Below are positions 34,764 to 42,642 of a stretch of DNA of 64,000 bases, piece by piece (within the stretch, counting starts at the first letter, position 1; every line of letters starts with the position of its first letter). Under the pieces are notes generated by a model. That model did not search any database. It worked only from the letters and a program-made list of their open reading frames with translations, and was not told the DNA's origin. The stretch spans positions 1 through 64,000 of the forward strand of contig JAJZRI010000004.1 in NCBI GenBank assembly GCA_021802765.1, read 5' to 3'. Source of the stretch: Microcaldota archaeon (lineage in GTDB: Archaea > Micrarchaeota > Micrarchaeia > Micrarchaeales > CABMGC01). A program made the translations under genes and the position numbers.

Positions 34764-36749
34764 ATGAAGCGCCAAAGTAGCATGAAGCACCAGAGCGCCA
34801 TAGAATATCTAACAACCTATGGTTGGGTGGTTTTGGTAATAGCGATAGTCCTCGTGTCAATGATACGTCTCAACATATTCAATTCTGCCTATCTTACGCC
34901 AAAAATGCCTCCAGGGTCATGCAGCGTATCAAGGAATGTCTATGGCGGTGCAACATTCGGCTCCGGATGCACCAACGGCTTGCCGCAGTTCGTTACACAA
35001 CTGAACGGCCAAAGCTCGGTCAACGTGCCAAATACCAACCTGCTAAATCCCAACTCAATGACCATAACAGCATGGTTTGAGCTAACAAATCCTTCAGTCA
35101 ACCAGCGCATACTCTCAAAAGCGGCCATTTCGGGAACTGACGAATACAGCATGTATTACAATTATCCTTACTTTGGTGGCAGTTTAACTACATCTTCCGG
35201 ATCAGGATACCTGCAGGCCAATTATATTATTCAGGCAAACGTGCTCTACTTTGGTGCTGTAACCTACAGCAGCTCGACCAATACAATCTCATTATACTTG
35301 AATGGGGCTTTACGGGCATCTTCAATATCAATAGTTAATGGCCCGATATCTCCCTCTACTAACCCGCTAACCCTCGGATTTGCAAGTGGGACAGGTCAGG
35401 GCGGTAACCTCAACGGATATCTTTCAAACGTCCAAGTGTACAACACGACACTTTCCGCTGCATCCATACAGTCCTTATACCTAGAAGGAATCGGAGGCAT
35501 GCCCGTAAATCTTCAGCATCTTGTAGGATGGTGGCCGCTAAATGGAAATACGACCGACTATTCAGGAAATGGAGACAATGGCGCGACAACATCTAATTCA
35601 CAATATGTAAGTTCTTGGTACAACTCCTATTACTCACCAGAAGTCGCAACATCAACAACTACTGAGCAGTCCACTACTACTGTATCTACAAACGCTGCAA
35701 CAAATGCTGCAACAAACGCTGCAACAAACGCCGCTACAAACGCTGCATCATCAACGTCGACATCAACCTCCACTTCTACATCCTCCACATCCACTTCTAC
35801 CTCTACGTCTACCTCAACTGTTTCAACAAATGCCGCCACCAACGGAGCCACCAACGGCGCAACCAATGCTGGAACCAACTCCGCGACCAACTCCGCAACC
35901 AACGCAGCCACCAACGCCGCATCTTCGGCAACTGGATGCAGCGGATCGGTCTACGGCAGCGCCAACATCACGCTTGCAGATGGCACTACAATACCTGCAG
36001 ACCAGATAACGGCGGGCACAACGATACTCTCTTACAACCTCGTCACGCACTCCCTGCAGCCGTCATTAGTTTCAGGAGTGTTCAGTCTAGTTTCGAACAA
36101 CACTTATGTCTTTAACCACAACTTGAAGGTGGACGGAAGCGAGATAATGCTGATAAACGGCGTCTGGGCGAGGGCACGCAGTGCAAAGGTCGGCGATAGT
36201 CTATTCAACCCACTCATCAACAAAAGTATAGTTATAACTGACATAAATGTTACTAACATCGGAGGAACAGTATACGATCTATTAGGGTCTCCCATAAACA
36301 ATTACATAGCTAACGGATACCTTATTGACAAAGATACAACTGCAGGAGAAGATAGCTGCGCGTCTACTGCCGGTGCTTCACAGATAACTCTCGCCGACGG
36401 TTCGACCGAACCTGTAAGCAGCGTGAGCACGGGCACGCTTGTGCTAGGTTACAATATGCTCACAAAAACGCTCGAGCCAACAATAGTGATCTCAAGTGAT
36501 TTCCACAATACCACAACCGAGTACATAATCAACGGAAACCTGAAGGTCGACGCCAACGAACAACTCATAGTCAACGGAACAGATGTTCATGCAGCAAACC
36601 TGAAAATTGGAGATCACCTATTCAATCCACTTACAAATCAGAACATTGTCGTATCCAGTATAAAGATAATCAAAGGCAACTTCACTCTCTACGACATAAA
36701 CACTGCACCTGTTGATGATTATGTGGTTAACGGATACTTGGTAACATGA
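34764..36749 (+). CDS. Pilin-like LamG surface protein ending in two degenerate Hint-like domains
   Basis: 661 residues. A class III signal peptide (HQSAIEYLTTYGWVVLVIAIVL) is followed by a LamG/concanavalin-like domain (about 65-290), then a low-complexity Thr/Ser/Asn/Ala stalk (296-390). Two copies follow of a domain resembling Hint (hedgehog/intein) sequences: NITLADGTTIPADQITAGTTILSYN...VYDLL...NNYIANGYLI (392-525) and QITLADGSTEPVSSVSTGTLVLGYN...LYDIN...DDYVVNGYLV (532-661). The usual Cys at the start and the block-B His are not in place (Glu occurs where His is expected), so self-splicing is unlikely. ATG 34764 is taken; a second ATG at 34782 matches its paralogues better. Confidence 0.7.
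   Translation: MKRQSSMKHQSAIEYLTTYGWVVLVIAIVLVSMIRLNIFNSAYLTPKMPPGSCSVSRNVYGGATFGSGCTNGLPQFVTQLNGQSSVNVPNTNLLNPNSMTITAWFELTNPSVNQRILSKAAISGTDEYSMYYNYPYFGGSLTTSSGSGYLQANYIIQANVLYFGAVTYSSSTNTISLYLNGALRASSISIVNGPISPSTNPLTLGFASGTGQGGNLNGYLSNVQVYNTTLSAASIQSLYLEGIGGMPVNLQHLVGWWPLNGNTTDYSGNGDNGATTSNSQYVSSWYNSYYSPEVATSTTTEQSTTTVSTNAATNAATNAATNAATNAASSTSTSTSTSTSSTSTSTSTSTSTVSTNAATNGATNGATNAGTNSATNSATNAATNAASSATGCSGSVYGSANITLADGTTIPADQITAGTTILSYNLVTHSLQPSLVSGVFSLVSNNTYVFNHNLKVDGSEIMLINGVWARARSAKVGDSLFNPLINKSIVITDINVTNIGGTVYDLLGSPINNYIANGYLIDKDTTAGEDSCASTAGASQITLADGSTEPVSSVSTGTLVLGYNMLTKTLEPTIVISSDFHNTTTEYIINGNLKVDANEQLIVNGTDVHAANLKIGDHLFNPLTNQNIVVSSIKIIKGNFTLYDINTAPVDDYVVNGYLVT
35649..35933 (+). repeat. 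Low-complexity coding repeat (TNAA and TS units)
   Basis: Within the LamG/Hint-like gene, codons for T-N-A-A, then T-S, then T-N-G/S-A repeat about 95 residues. At DNA level near-identical 12-bp units such as ACAAACGCTGCA recur. The stretch would make an extended, heavily O-glycosylated stalk and is prone to slippage, so its length may vary among strains. Confidence 0.9.
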
Positions 36750-36758
36750 GGTGGAAAG

Positions 36759-37772
36759 ATGATTGCGCAATTAAGTCCCGAACAACAAATACCCACCTCA
36801 GCTCCAGGTCTGTCCGAAAGTGCGCCCGCGCAGCAGCTTCCGTCCGAACCATCAAGCAAAAAATCCCATCTCCTAATGATATCTATCTTGATAGTTGCAG
36901 TGCTTGTGGTGGCAGCATTCATCTATTCTTATGCCACTACGCAACGGGCAAGCTCTACACAAACCACTACACCCACAACAATATCGACACTTCCAACAAC
37001 CATTACTTTTGTAGTAAAGCCCATATTGCATTTTAGCACCCTAGTAAATAGGTCAAATGCCCTTTTCGGCATACCTAATACCTCTTCATTCGCGCTCTCA
37101 TACAACTTCAGTGAATCACCACCACCACACCACAACAATTACACCACTGAAGGCACGCTGCTTTTTGAAAGCAGGTCATATGGTATGGGATTCACCGAAC
37201 CAATAATCAACTACTCTGCACCAACATCACCATTCAATTATGTTGTTCATGCTAGCGATTTCAAGGGTAATTATCCATTATCCGTCATTGTATATGTGTG
37301 GAAGTACGGAACGGACAGCAATGCAACGTCACGTTATTTAGGCCTACTGCACAACAGTATGGGTGAAGGCTACAACTATTCAAACCACCTCAACATACTT
37401 AACTACAGCAATCATGAGGGCAGCATAAATTACAGTTATCCGACAATATATTTCTTGGAAAATGGAACCCTTATCCAAGTAAATGGCACAAATGCCTCAA
37501 AAATAATAGCTGCAAACACCTCCCTGTCCACCTACATCGCGGCAAGTCTATTGCCTTTTAAATCGGGGGTTAACATGACAATACCTCACCTATTTTCATG
37601 TGTTGTATATCCAGTGTATGGCGACCTTATACAGACCCAAGAGACTGTCGGATATGGCCAGTATGTAGTATCTGTGTACGCCATAAATCCTATCGGTCAG
37701 TACAACCAGAGTTATGTCAGAAACATAGCCCTGCATTATGCGGACCTTCTCCAGAACGACACATTCATCTGA
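36759..37772 (+). CDS. N-anchored extracellular protein, family A member 1
   Basis: 337 residues. A Pro/Ser/Gln-rich cytoplasmic head (1-37) leads to one membrane helix (about 38-58), a Thr-rich stalk (62-85) and an exterior domain of about 250 residues with many N-x-S/T sites. Its signature blocks, NALFGIPN, YGMGFTEPIINYS, ATSRYLGLLHNSMGEGYNYSNHLNILNYSN and GQYVVSVYAIN, recur in the next gene, so the two are paralogues. It starts 9 bp after the LamG/Hint-like gene and is probably co-transcribed with it. No known domain recognised. Confidence 0.7.
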   Translation: MIAQLSPEQQIPTSAPGLSESAPAQQLPSEPSSKKSHLLMISILIVAVLVVAAFIYSYATTQRASSTQTTTPTTISTLPTTITFVVKPILHFSTLVNRSNALFGIPNTSSFALSYNFSESPPPHHNNYTTEGTLLFESRSYGMGFTEPIINYSAPTSPFNYVVHASDFKGNYPLSVIVYVWKYGTDSNATSRYLGLLHNSMGEGYNYSNHLNILNYSNHEGSINYSYPTIYFLENGTLIQVNGTNASKIIAANTSLSTYIAASLLPFKSGVNMTIPHLFSCVVYPVYGDLIQTQETVGYGQYVVSVYAINPIGQYNQSYVRNIALHYADLLQNDTFI

Positions 37773-37862
37773 GCGCAAAATTGACTGCGCAATTAGCAGA
37801 CAGAAAGGTTTAAAGTTTGTTAAGTTCCTTTTAAAATTAAATTACAAAAGAATATGTCTTAA

Positions 37863-38924
37863 ATGGTTATTTCCGTGATGTTCCAAACAGATATTAAAAC
37901 GCAGCCGGAGAGTGAGCAAAACAAGGAAACGGTTACCACTGACAAAATCGTAGTTAATCCAGAACCAGCCCCTTCAACTCCTGCGCCTACTATAACCGAA
38001 CAGCAACCGAAAGTCAGCCATAAACTATTATTTATGGCCGCAATCGTTATTTTAGTAGCAATATCTGCATTTTTGTATATTGGATCTAATCGCTCAAATT
38101 ATAATAGTAACAGTTCCTATCCAAAATCAACGGCGTTAACAACAATTACAAGCAACTCCTCGGCACAAAACTTAACTCCAAACACAACAATTAAAAGTTA
38201 TAGTGCAAACGCACTGATAAACAGTTCAAGTGTACTTTTTGGAGTACCAGATTCCGACTTATTCGTGCAATCTTATGCCGAACTAATATCAACGCCGCCT
38301 AATTTAGGTATAAGCACCGCTTATGGGATGAATTTTATGGACGAAATAATAAATTATTCATCCACGGCATCTGCATATAGCTACAACGTATCTATACCAA
38401 GCGCGTACTTGTACGCAAATTCACCTCTTGCTGTGACTATAGTCCTATGGAAGTCAAAAGATATTAGCAATTCGACGTCAAGATACCTGCAACTTCTAAG
38501 GGATTCGCTCGGTGAATCTTACAATTATACACATCATTTAAATGTACTTAACTATAGCAATAGGCTTGGTACTATAACCTATAGTCCGGTAAGAGTTTAT
38601 TATATTAGCAATGGCACTGCTGTGAATGCGACTGGGTTATATTCAAACTCATTGTCAGAATATCTATCCGGATTCTTGACTCCCTACTCTAGCAGCATAA
38701 ACATAAGTGCAGCACCGTCTTTCTCAACTAAGATCTTCCCAGTATATAAAAGTCTTGAGCAAAGCCAAGTGGCATTCATGTACAATGATTATGTAGTATC
38801 TGTATATGCCTGGGGCGAGCTAGGTACATATAACACTAACTATACGCGTATGATTGCAAAGCACTTATTCACATTACTGAAATCCAATAATTATAATTAT
38901 CCTGCATCTACCTGGCCGAATTAA
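37863..38924 (+). CDS. N-anchored extracellular protein, family A member 2
   Basis: 353 residues, clear paralogue of the preceding gene: head with Pro/Glu/Thr, one membrane helix (about 58-76), Ser/Asn/Thr stalk, then exterior domain with VLFGVPD, YGMNFMDEIINYS, STSRYLQLLRDSLGESYNYTHHLNVLNYSN and NDYVVSVYAWG. Codon use is visibly richer in A/T than in its neighbour, so it diverged some time ago or came separately. An alternative ATG exists at 37878. Function unknown; surface exposure is the only firm inference. Confidence 0.7.
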   Translation: MVISVMFQTDIKTQPESEQNKETVTTDKIVVNPEPAPSTPAPTITEQQPKVSHKLLFMAAIVILVAISAFLYIGSNRSNYNSNSSYPKSTALTTITSNSSAQNLTPNTTIKSYSANALINSSSVLFGVPDSDLFVQSYAELISTPPNLGISTAYGMNFMDEIINYSSTASAYSYNVSIPSAYLYANSPLAVTIVLWKSKDISNSTSRYLQLLRDSLGESYNYTHHLNVLNYSNRLGTITYSPVRVYYISNGTAVNATGLYSNSLSEYLSGFLTPYSSSINISAAPSFSTKIFPVYKSLEQSQVAFMYNDYVVSVYAWGELGTYNTNYTRMIAKHLFTLLKSNNYNYPASTWPN

Positions 38925-38990
38925 GTATCTCAGAATAATTGCGGCATTTGTAATAAATTTGATATCATACGGTTAGCTCGGCCCAATACA

Positions 38991-39707
38991 TCAGACGTTC
39001 TGTAATCTATAATAAATATTTTTCCCAATGTTTAGCGTGTAATTTTCATTATACTTGTTTCTTATTCCAAACACTGCCACGGCGACCAAATAATTCTTAT
39101 ATATTATATTAAGCTGATTTAGTTCAAGATTGACATAAGCTGGCGAAAGCGTAGTTATGTACGCCGTTGCATTTTGCATGCGTATGTCTTCTGTAGTGGC
39201 CTGCACACTAAAATTATAGCTGTTTTTTGTGGCAAAATAATTATCATTATAAAAATAGATTGTTCCATTCAAGTGCCTAGGATACTGTATGGAGCTTGCG
39301 TTTGAATATTCAGATACAGATACCAGCATTGCCACAGGCGCAGAAGTATTATTGAGATATGGCGGCGGGATTAATGGATAATCAAAAGGCGGTTCGGTGT
39401 TCCCTGCCATTACTGGTGAAGTAAAGTTTAGCCCATATTCGCTAGCAAAATAATACAATACGCCTTGGCTTTTATTTGAATTTGGTCCCATATTCATAAA
39501 TAACACATATGAATTAGGATTAGGGATCCCATATAATGCATTTGTTCTGTTAGTTAGCGTAGTTAGGTTTGTATTTGTATTATCAATATTTGTCGGTTTT
39601 AATATTAAAAGTAGTGCAATTACAATAATGGCAATTGCGATAGCCCTCAATTTTTCATTGTGCCGGATTTCATTTTTTTTATTTTTTTTGCGCATTAATG
39701 TCGGCAT
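38991..39707 (-). CDS. N-anchored extracellular protein, family A member 3 (short)
   Basis: 238 residues on the opposite strand. After a Lys/Asn-rich head and a membrane helix (about 22-40), the exterior domain begins LTNRTNALYGIPNPNSYVLF and includes YGLNFTSPVM and YKNYLVAVAVFGIRNKYNENYTLN, matching positions in the two genes before it. The middle block with SRYLxLL is shortened. It is convergent with member 2 and AT-rich. Unknown function. Confidence 0.6.
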   Translation of the reverse strand: MPTLMRKKNKKNEIRHNEKLRAIAIAIIVIALLLILKPTNIDNTNTNLTTLTNRTNALYGIPNPNSYVLFMNMGPNSNKSQGVLYYFASEYGLNFTSPVMAGNTEPPFDYPLIPPPYLNNTSAPVAMLVSVSEYSNASSIQYPRHLNGTIYFYNDNYFATKNSYNFSVQATTEDIRMQNATAYITTLSPAYVNLELNQLNIIYKNYLVAVAVFGIRNKYNENYTLNIGKNIYYRLQNV

Positions 39708-39852
39708 ACTGTTTAAAGGTCCCTGAAGATTTATAATACTGGTGCATTTTCAAAGACTAGTAAACTGGTTCGTCCCTATTTTTGGGTAAAATCCAAATCT
39801 CTAAAAATAAATTGCCTCACATGACTGTTTTCAAATTAAATAATACACTAGC

Positions 39853-39860
39853 CTTATATA
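39853..39860 (+). promoter_or_regulatory. TATA box of the LamG gene at 39882
   Basis: CTTATATA lies 29 bp before the ATG. The same spacing and sequence recur before the next two pilin-like genes. In archaea, transcription starts about 25 bp after the TATA box, so the message probably begins at or next to the start codon and lacks a leader. Confidence 0.6.
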
Positions 39861-39881
39861 TGCTAATCCTAAAAATAAATC

Positions 39882-40745
39882 ATGAAGCTTCAAGCGGCAT
39901 TAGAATACTTAAATACTTATATCTGGGCCATTCTTATAATAGCCGTCGTATTTATTGTAATGATTCAACTTAATGTATTCAATCCAAATTTCTGGGCAGC
40001 AAAGCAGTCACCGGGATCCTGTACCATACTAAGAATACAGCTCGGCGGCGCCACGCTTCATTGCACTGGAAAGTCGCTAATCCCAGAGTTTACTGCGAGT
40101 TTTTCACAACAAAGTGCTACAATCGATTCTGCAATAGAAGCTTCAGTAGGTAGCCAGCCAATAACAAGTCAGATAACTATAACTTTCTGGGCAGATAACA
40201 GTCCCGCATGTACCAGCGCCAATGCCTGTACCTATCTTCATCTATCTGGATCAGGTGGTGCGTCATGCTCTGGCTATAGCGGGTTATGGATAACAGCAGG
40301 GCAATCAAACCTTTGCACTTCTGCTGGAAGTACTTCGCTGGTTTATCCCAGCCCACATACTTGGGCATTTTATGCAATAACAATAAGTCCAGTCATCGCA
40401 ATAGCTTATGAAAATGCCGTTGCAACACAGCAATCAGGCACAATAGGAAGTATCAGTATATCTAACATTGTAATGGGTGACTACAATTATCCCGGTTCAA
40501 ATAATTGGGATTCATACAACGGCCATCTTGCTAATGTTCAAATCTACAACACATCACTATCTGCAAACCAGATAAATAGTCTTTACCTTGAAGGAATAGG
40601 CGGTTCACCAATAGACCTGCGCTATTTGGTGGGATGGTGGCCATTGAATGGGGATTCCGTCGACTATTCTGGATATGGCAATACTGGAACCTCCGCGAAT
40701 GTGATATTCACAGACAACTGGTACAACAACTACGCGCAACCATAA
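39882..40745 (+). CDS. Pilin-like protein with LamG domain
   Basis: 287 residues. A class III signal peptide (MKLQAALEYLNTYIWAILIIAVVFIVMIQ) places the expected peptidase site just before QAALEYL. A Cys-containing segment (GSCTILRIQLGGATLHCTG) and a LamG-like beta domain follow. The end, YLEGIGGSPIDLRYLVGWWPLNGDSVDYSGYGN, is shared with the genes at 34764 and 40792. The helix may assemble into a pilus-like fibre with LamG displayed outside. The LamG part differs most from its paralogues. Confidence 0.75.
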   Translation: MKLQAALEYLNTYIWAILIIAVVFIVMIQLNVFNPNFWAAKQSPGSCTILRIQLGGATLHCTGKSLIPEFTASFSQQSATIDSAIEASVGSQPITSQITITFWADNSPACTSANACTYLHLSGSGGASCSGYSGLWITAGQSNLCTSAGSTSLVYPSPHTWAFYAITISPVIAIAYENAVATQQSGTIGSISISNIVMGDYNYPGSNNWDSYNGHLANVQIYNTSLSANQINSLYLEGIGGSPIDLRYLVGWWPLNGDSVDYSGYGNTGTSANVIFTDNWYNNYAQP

Positions 40746-40762
40746 ATTGGGCCCTAACAGCC

Positions 40763-40770
40763 TTTATATA
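40763..40770 (+). promoter_or_regulatory. TATA box of the LamG gene at 40792
   Basis: TTTATATA, 29 bp before the ATG at 40792. This spacing supports the ATG over the upstream TTG at 40747 and predicts a leaderless transcript. Confidence 0.65.
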
Positions 40771-40791
40771 ATTAGACAGCAATATCTAACC

Positions 40792-41634
40792 ATGAAGTCG
40801 CAGGCGGCGCTTGAATACCTGACCACTTATGGCTGGGCTTTACTTATCATAGCCGTAGTAATAATTCTGCTTGCAGAGCTAAACGTATTCAATCCAATTT
40901 TTTGGACCGCAAAGCAGCAGCCAGGAATGTGCACGGTTCTGCGAAGCCAGTTCGGAAGTGCATCCCTCTCCTGCTCCGGCACGTCCCTGCTTCCAGAGTT
41001 TGTGATGCAGCTAAATGGAAATGGTAATGTTAGCATACCTTATTCTGCGCTGATCGATTCTGGGAATCAGTATACCGTCGCCGCATGGATAAAGACGGCA
41101 TACACCGGCAATGAGATAATTTGGACCGCGGGCGACGGACGGACAAGCGGGTATCAATTATACTTATATGATGGCCATCCGACCATATGGACACCGTTAG
41201 GTTCTATAATCTCACCGAAACTGGTCAATGACAATTCCTGGCACCAAATTGTAGGAGTATTCTCTTCAACGGGCACCGGATCCGTATATGTGGATGGGGC
41301 AATCTTAACCAGCAATTCTATAGGCTCAATAGTTACAAGCAGCAACAATCTTATCGGGGTCCAACCCGTATCCGGTTTTAACCTTTATTATTATGGCAAC
41401 ATATCAAACGTGCAGGTCTACAATACATCGCTCTCCTCCAATGTGATACAAGAGCTTTACGTAAAAGGCATAGGTGGGGCACCAATAACCTTGCAGAATC
41501 TGGTGGGTTGGTGGCCATTAAACGGAAACACCAACGATTATTCTGGCACCGGGCCGTTTGGCAAAGGCGACAGTGGTACAGCCACAAATGCGATATATAC
41601 CAGTAATTGGTACAGCAATTACGTTACCCCATAG
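40792..41634 (+). CDS. Pilin-like protein with LamG domain
   Basis: 280 residues from ATG 40792 (MKSQAALEYLTTYGWALLIIAVVIILL). The same three-part layout as the gene before: class III signal peptide and helix, conserved Cys segment (GMCTVLRSQFGSASLSCSG), LamG domain (VSIPYSALIDSGNQYTVAAWIK...SWHQIVGVFSSTGTGSVYVDG), then the shared end IGGAPITLQNLVGWWPLNG. The SGNQYTVAAWIK and HQIVGVF strands are typical of LamG. Probably cell-surface binding or adhesion. Confidence 0.75.
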   Translation: MKSQAALEYLTTYGWALLIIAVVIILLAELNVFNPIFWTAKQQPGMCTVLRSQFGSASLSCSGTSLLPEFVMQLNGNGNVSIPYSALIDSGNQYTVAAWIKTAYTGNEIIWTAGDGRTSGYQLYLYDGHPTIWTPLGSIISPKLVNDNSWHQIVGVFSSTGTGSVYVDGAILTSNSIGSIVTSSNNLIGVQPVSGFNLYYYGNISNVQVYNTSLSSNVIQELYVKGIGGAPITLQNLVGWWPLNGNTNDYSGTGPFGKGDSGTATNAIYTSNWYSNYVTP

Positions 41635-41643
41635 CCAACGGCA

Positions 41644-41651
41644 TTTATATA
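41644..41651 (+). promoter_or_regulatory. TATA box of the pilin-like gene at 41675
   Basis: TTTATATA, 31 bp before the ATG, nearly the same sequence and spacing as for the two genes upstream. Each gene in the array therefore seems to have its own promoter. Confidence 0.6.
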
Positions 41652-41674
41652 GTTTAATCTGACTAGATATTAAC

Positions 41675-42157
41675 ATGGCCATAAAGCTTCAAAGCGCCAT
41701 GGAATACCTGACCACCTATGGTTGGGCCATTTTGATAATTGCAATAGTTCTAGTGGCACTTTTCCAGATAATAAATTCGGCCCCGTCACAACTGCAGACG
41801 TGCCTCATGCCTGCTGGATTTGCATGCCCCGCATTCTATTTGGCTTCAAATGGCGTGCTATTCGTAAATCTCATACAGACCACTCAGTATCCGATAACTG
41901 TAACTGCCTTAGGCTGTGTAAATCCAGAGTCCTTCAACAACATGTACGATGCCAACCAGATTACCCCGTACAATTCGATATCCATGCCGATAGGATCAAA
42001 TTACACTTTCAGCATACCTTGCTGGTCAAACAGCACCCAGTATTCTGGCACAGTCGGACAGATATTCTCTGGCTATTTGATAGTTAACTATACAAGCGCC
42101 TACACTAATTTCCCAAGCACCATTTATGGAACCTTGCGGGTGGCAGTCTCGAGCTGA
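41675..42157 (+). CDS. Short pilin-like protein
   Basis: 160 residues. The amino end MAIKLQSAMEYLTTYGWAILIIAIVLVALF is a class III signal peptide/pilin helix nearly identical to those of the LamG genes. The remaining 120 residues form a beta-rich head with Cys and sequons, ending FSGYLIVNYTSAYTNFPS, like the fragment at 1-139. No LamG. It is the best candidate for a structural pilin of the set. nrdR begins 6 bp later but is probably expressed independently. Confidence 0.75.
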   Translation: MAIKLQSAMEYLTTYGWAILIIAIVLVALFQIINSAPSQLQTCLMPAGFACPAFYLASNGVLFVNLIQTTQYPITVTALGCVNPESFNNMYDANQITPYNSISMPIGSNYTFSIPCWSNSTQYSGTVGQIFSGYLIVNYTSAYTNFPSTIYGTLRVAVSS

Positions 42158-42163
42158 TTTCTG

Positions 42164-42634
42164 ATGAGATGCCCATTTTGCAAAAGCAGCAACACCGAGG
42201 TTCTTGACTCAAGGGAGGTGCTAAACGGAGCAAGCATAAGAAGGAGGAGGGAATGCGAATCCTGCGGAAAGAGGTTCACTACCTATGAAAAAGTGGACCT
42301 TGAAGAGATAATAGTGATCAAGAAGGACAATACACGGGAGCCGTTTGACAGGAACAAGATACTTCACGGAATAGTTATTGCGGGCCAGAAGCGTAACATA
42401 AGCCGGGAGCGTATGGAGCAGATAGTGGAAAAGATAGAGTCAAGGATACGCGCAAAAGGCACCAAGGAGATAGAGAGCAGAAAGATAGGGGACATGGTAG
42501 TCAGGGAACTCTTTAGCATAGACCCTGTGGCCTACATAAGATTCGCAAGCGTCTACAACAACTTCGATTCTCCTGACGAGTTCAGGAAGCACATACGTAT
42601 GTTTCGAAAGTCCTCAAAAAAGAGGGCAAAGTAA
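42164..42634 (+). CDS. nrdR: Transcriptional repressor NrdR
   Basis: 156 residues. The amino-terminal zinc ribbon (MRCPFCKSSN...RRRECESCGKRFTTYEKV) supplies four Cys and binds DNA, and the ATP-cone (about 47-135) senses ATP/dATP. NrdR represses ribonucleotide reductase genes when dATP is high. It faces nrdJ with 8 bp between the two stops. Two NrdR-box-like palindromes precede nrdJ. NrdR is common in bacteria and rare in archaea. Confidence 0.96.
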   Translation: MRCPFCKSSNTEVLDSREVLNGASIRRRRECESCGKRFTTYEKVDLEEIIVIKKDNTREPFDRNKILHGIVIAGQKRNISRERMEQIVEKIESRIRAKGTKEIESRKIGDMVVRELFSIDPVAYIRFASVYNNFDSPDEFRKHIRMFRKSSKKRAK

Positions 42635-42642
42635 CCAGCCGG

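Noticed and set aside
35649-35933. CRISPR-like array
   Set aside because: The repeats are short in-frame codon units without spacers; no Cas genes nearby.
35630-36050. Valine/alanine-rich ORFs on the minus strand and the 101-residue plus-strand frame
   Set aside because: They come from the low-complexity stalk repeat read in other frames.
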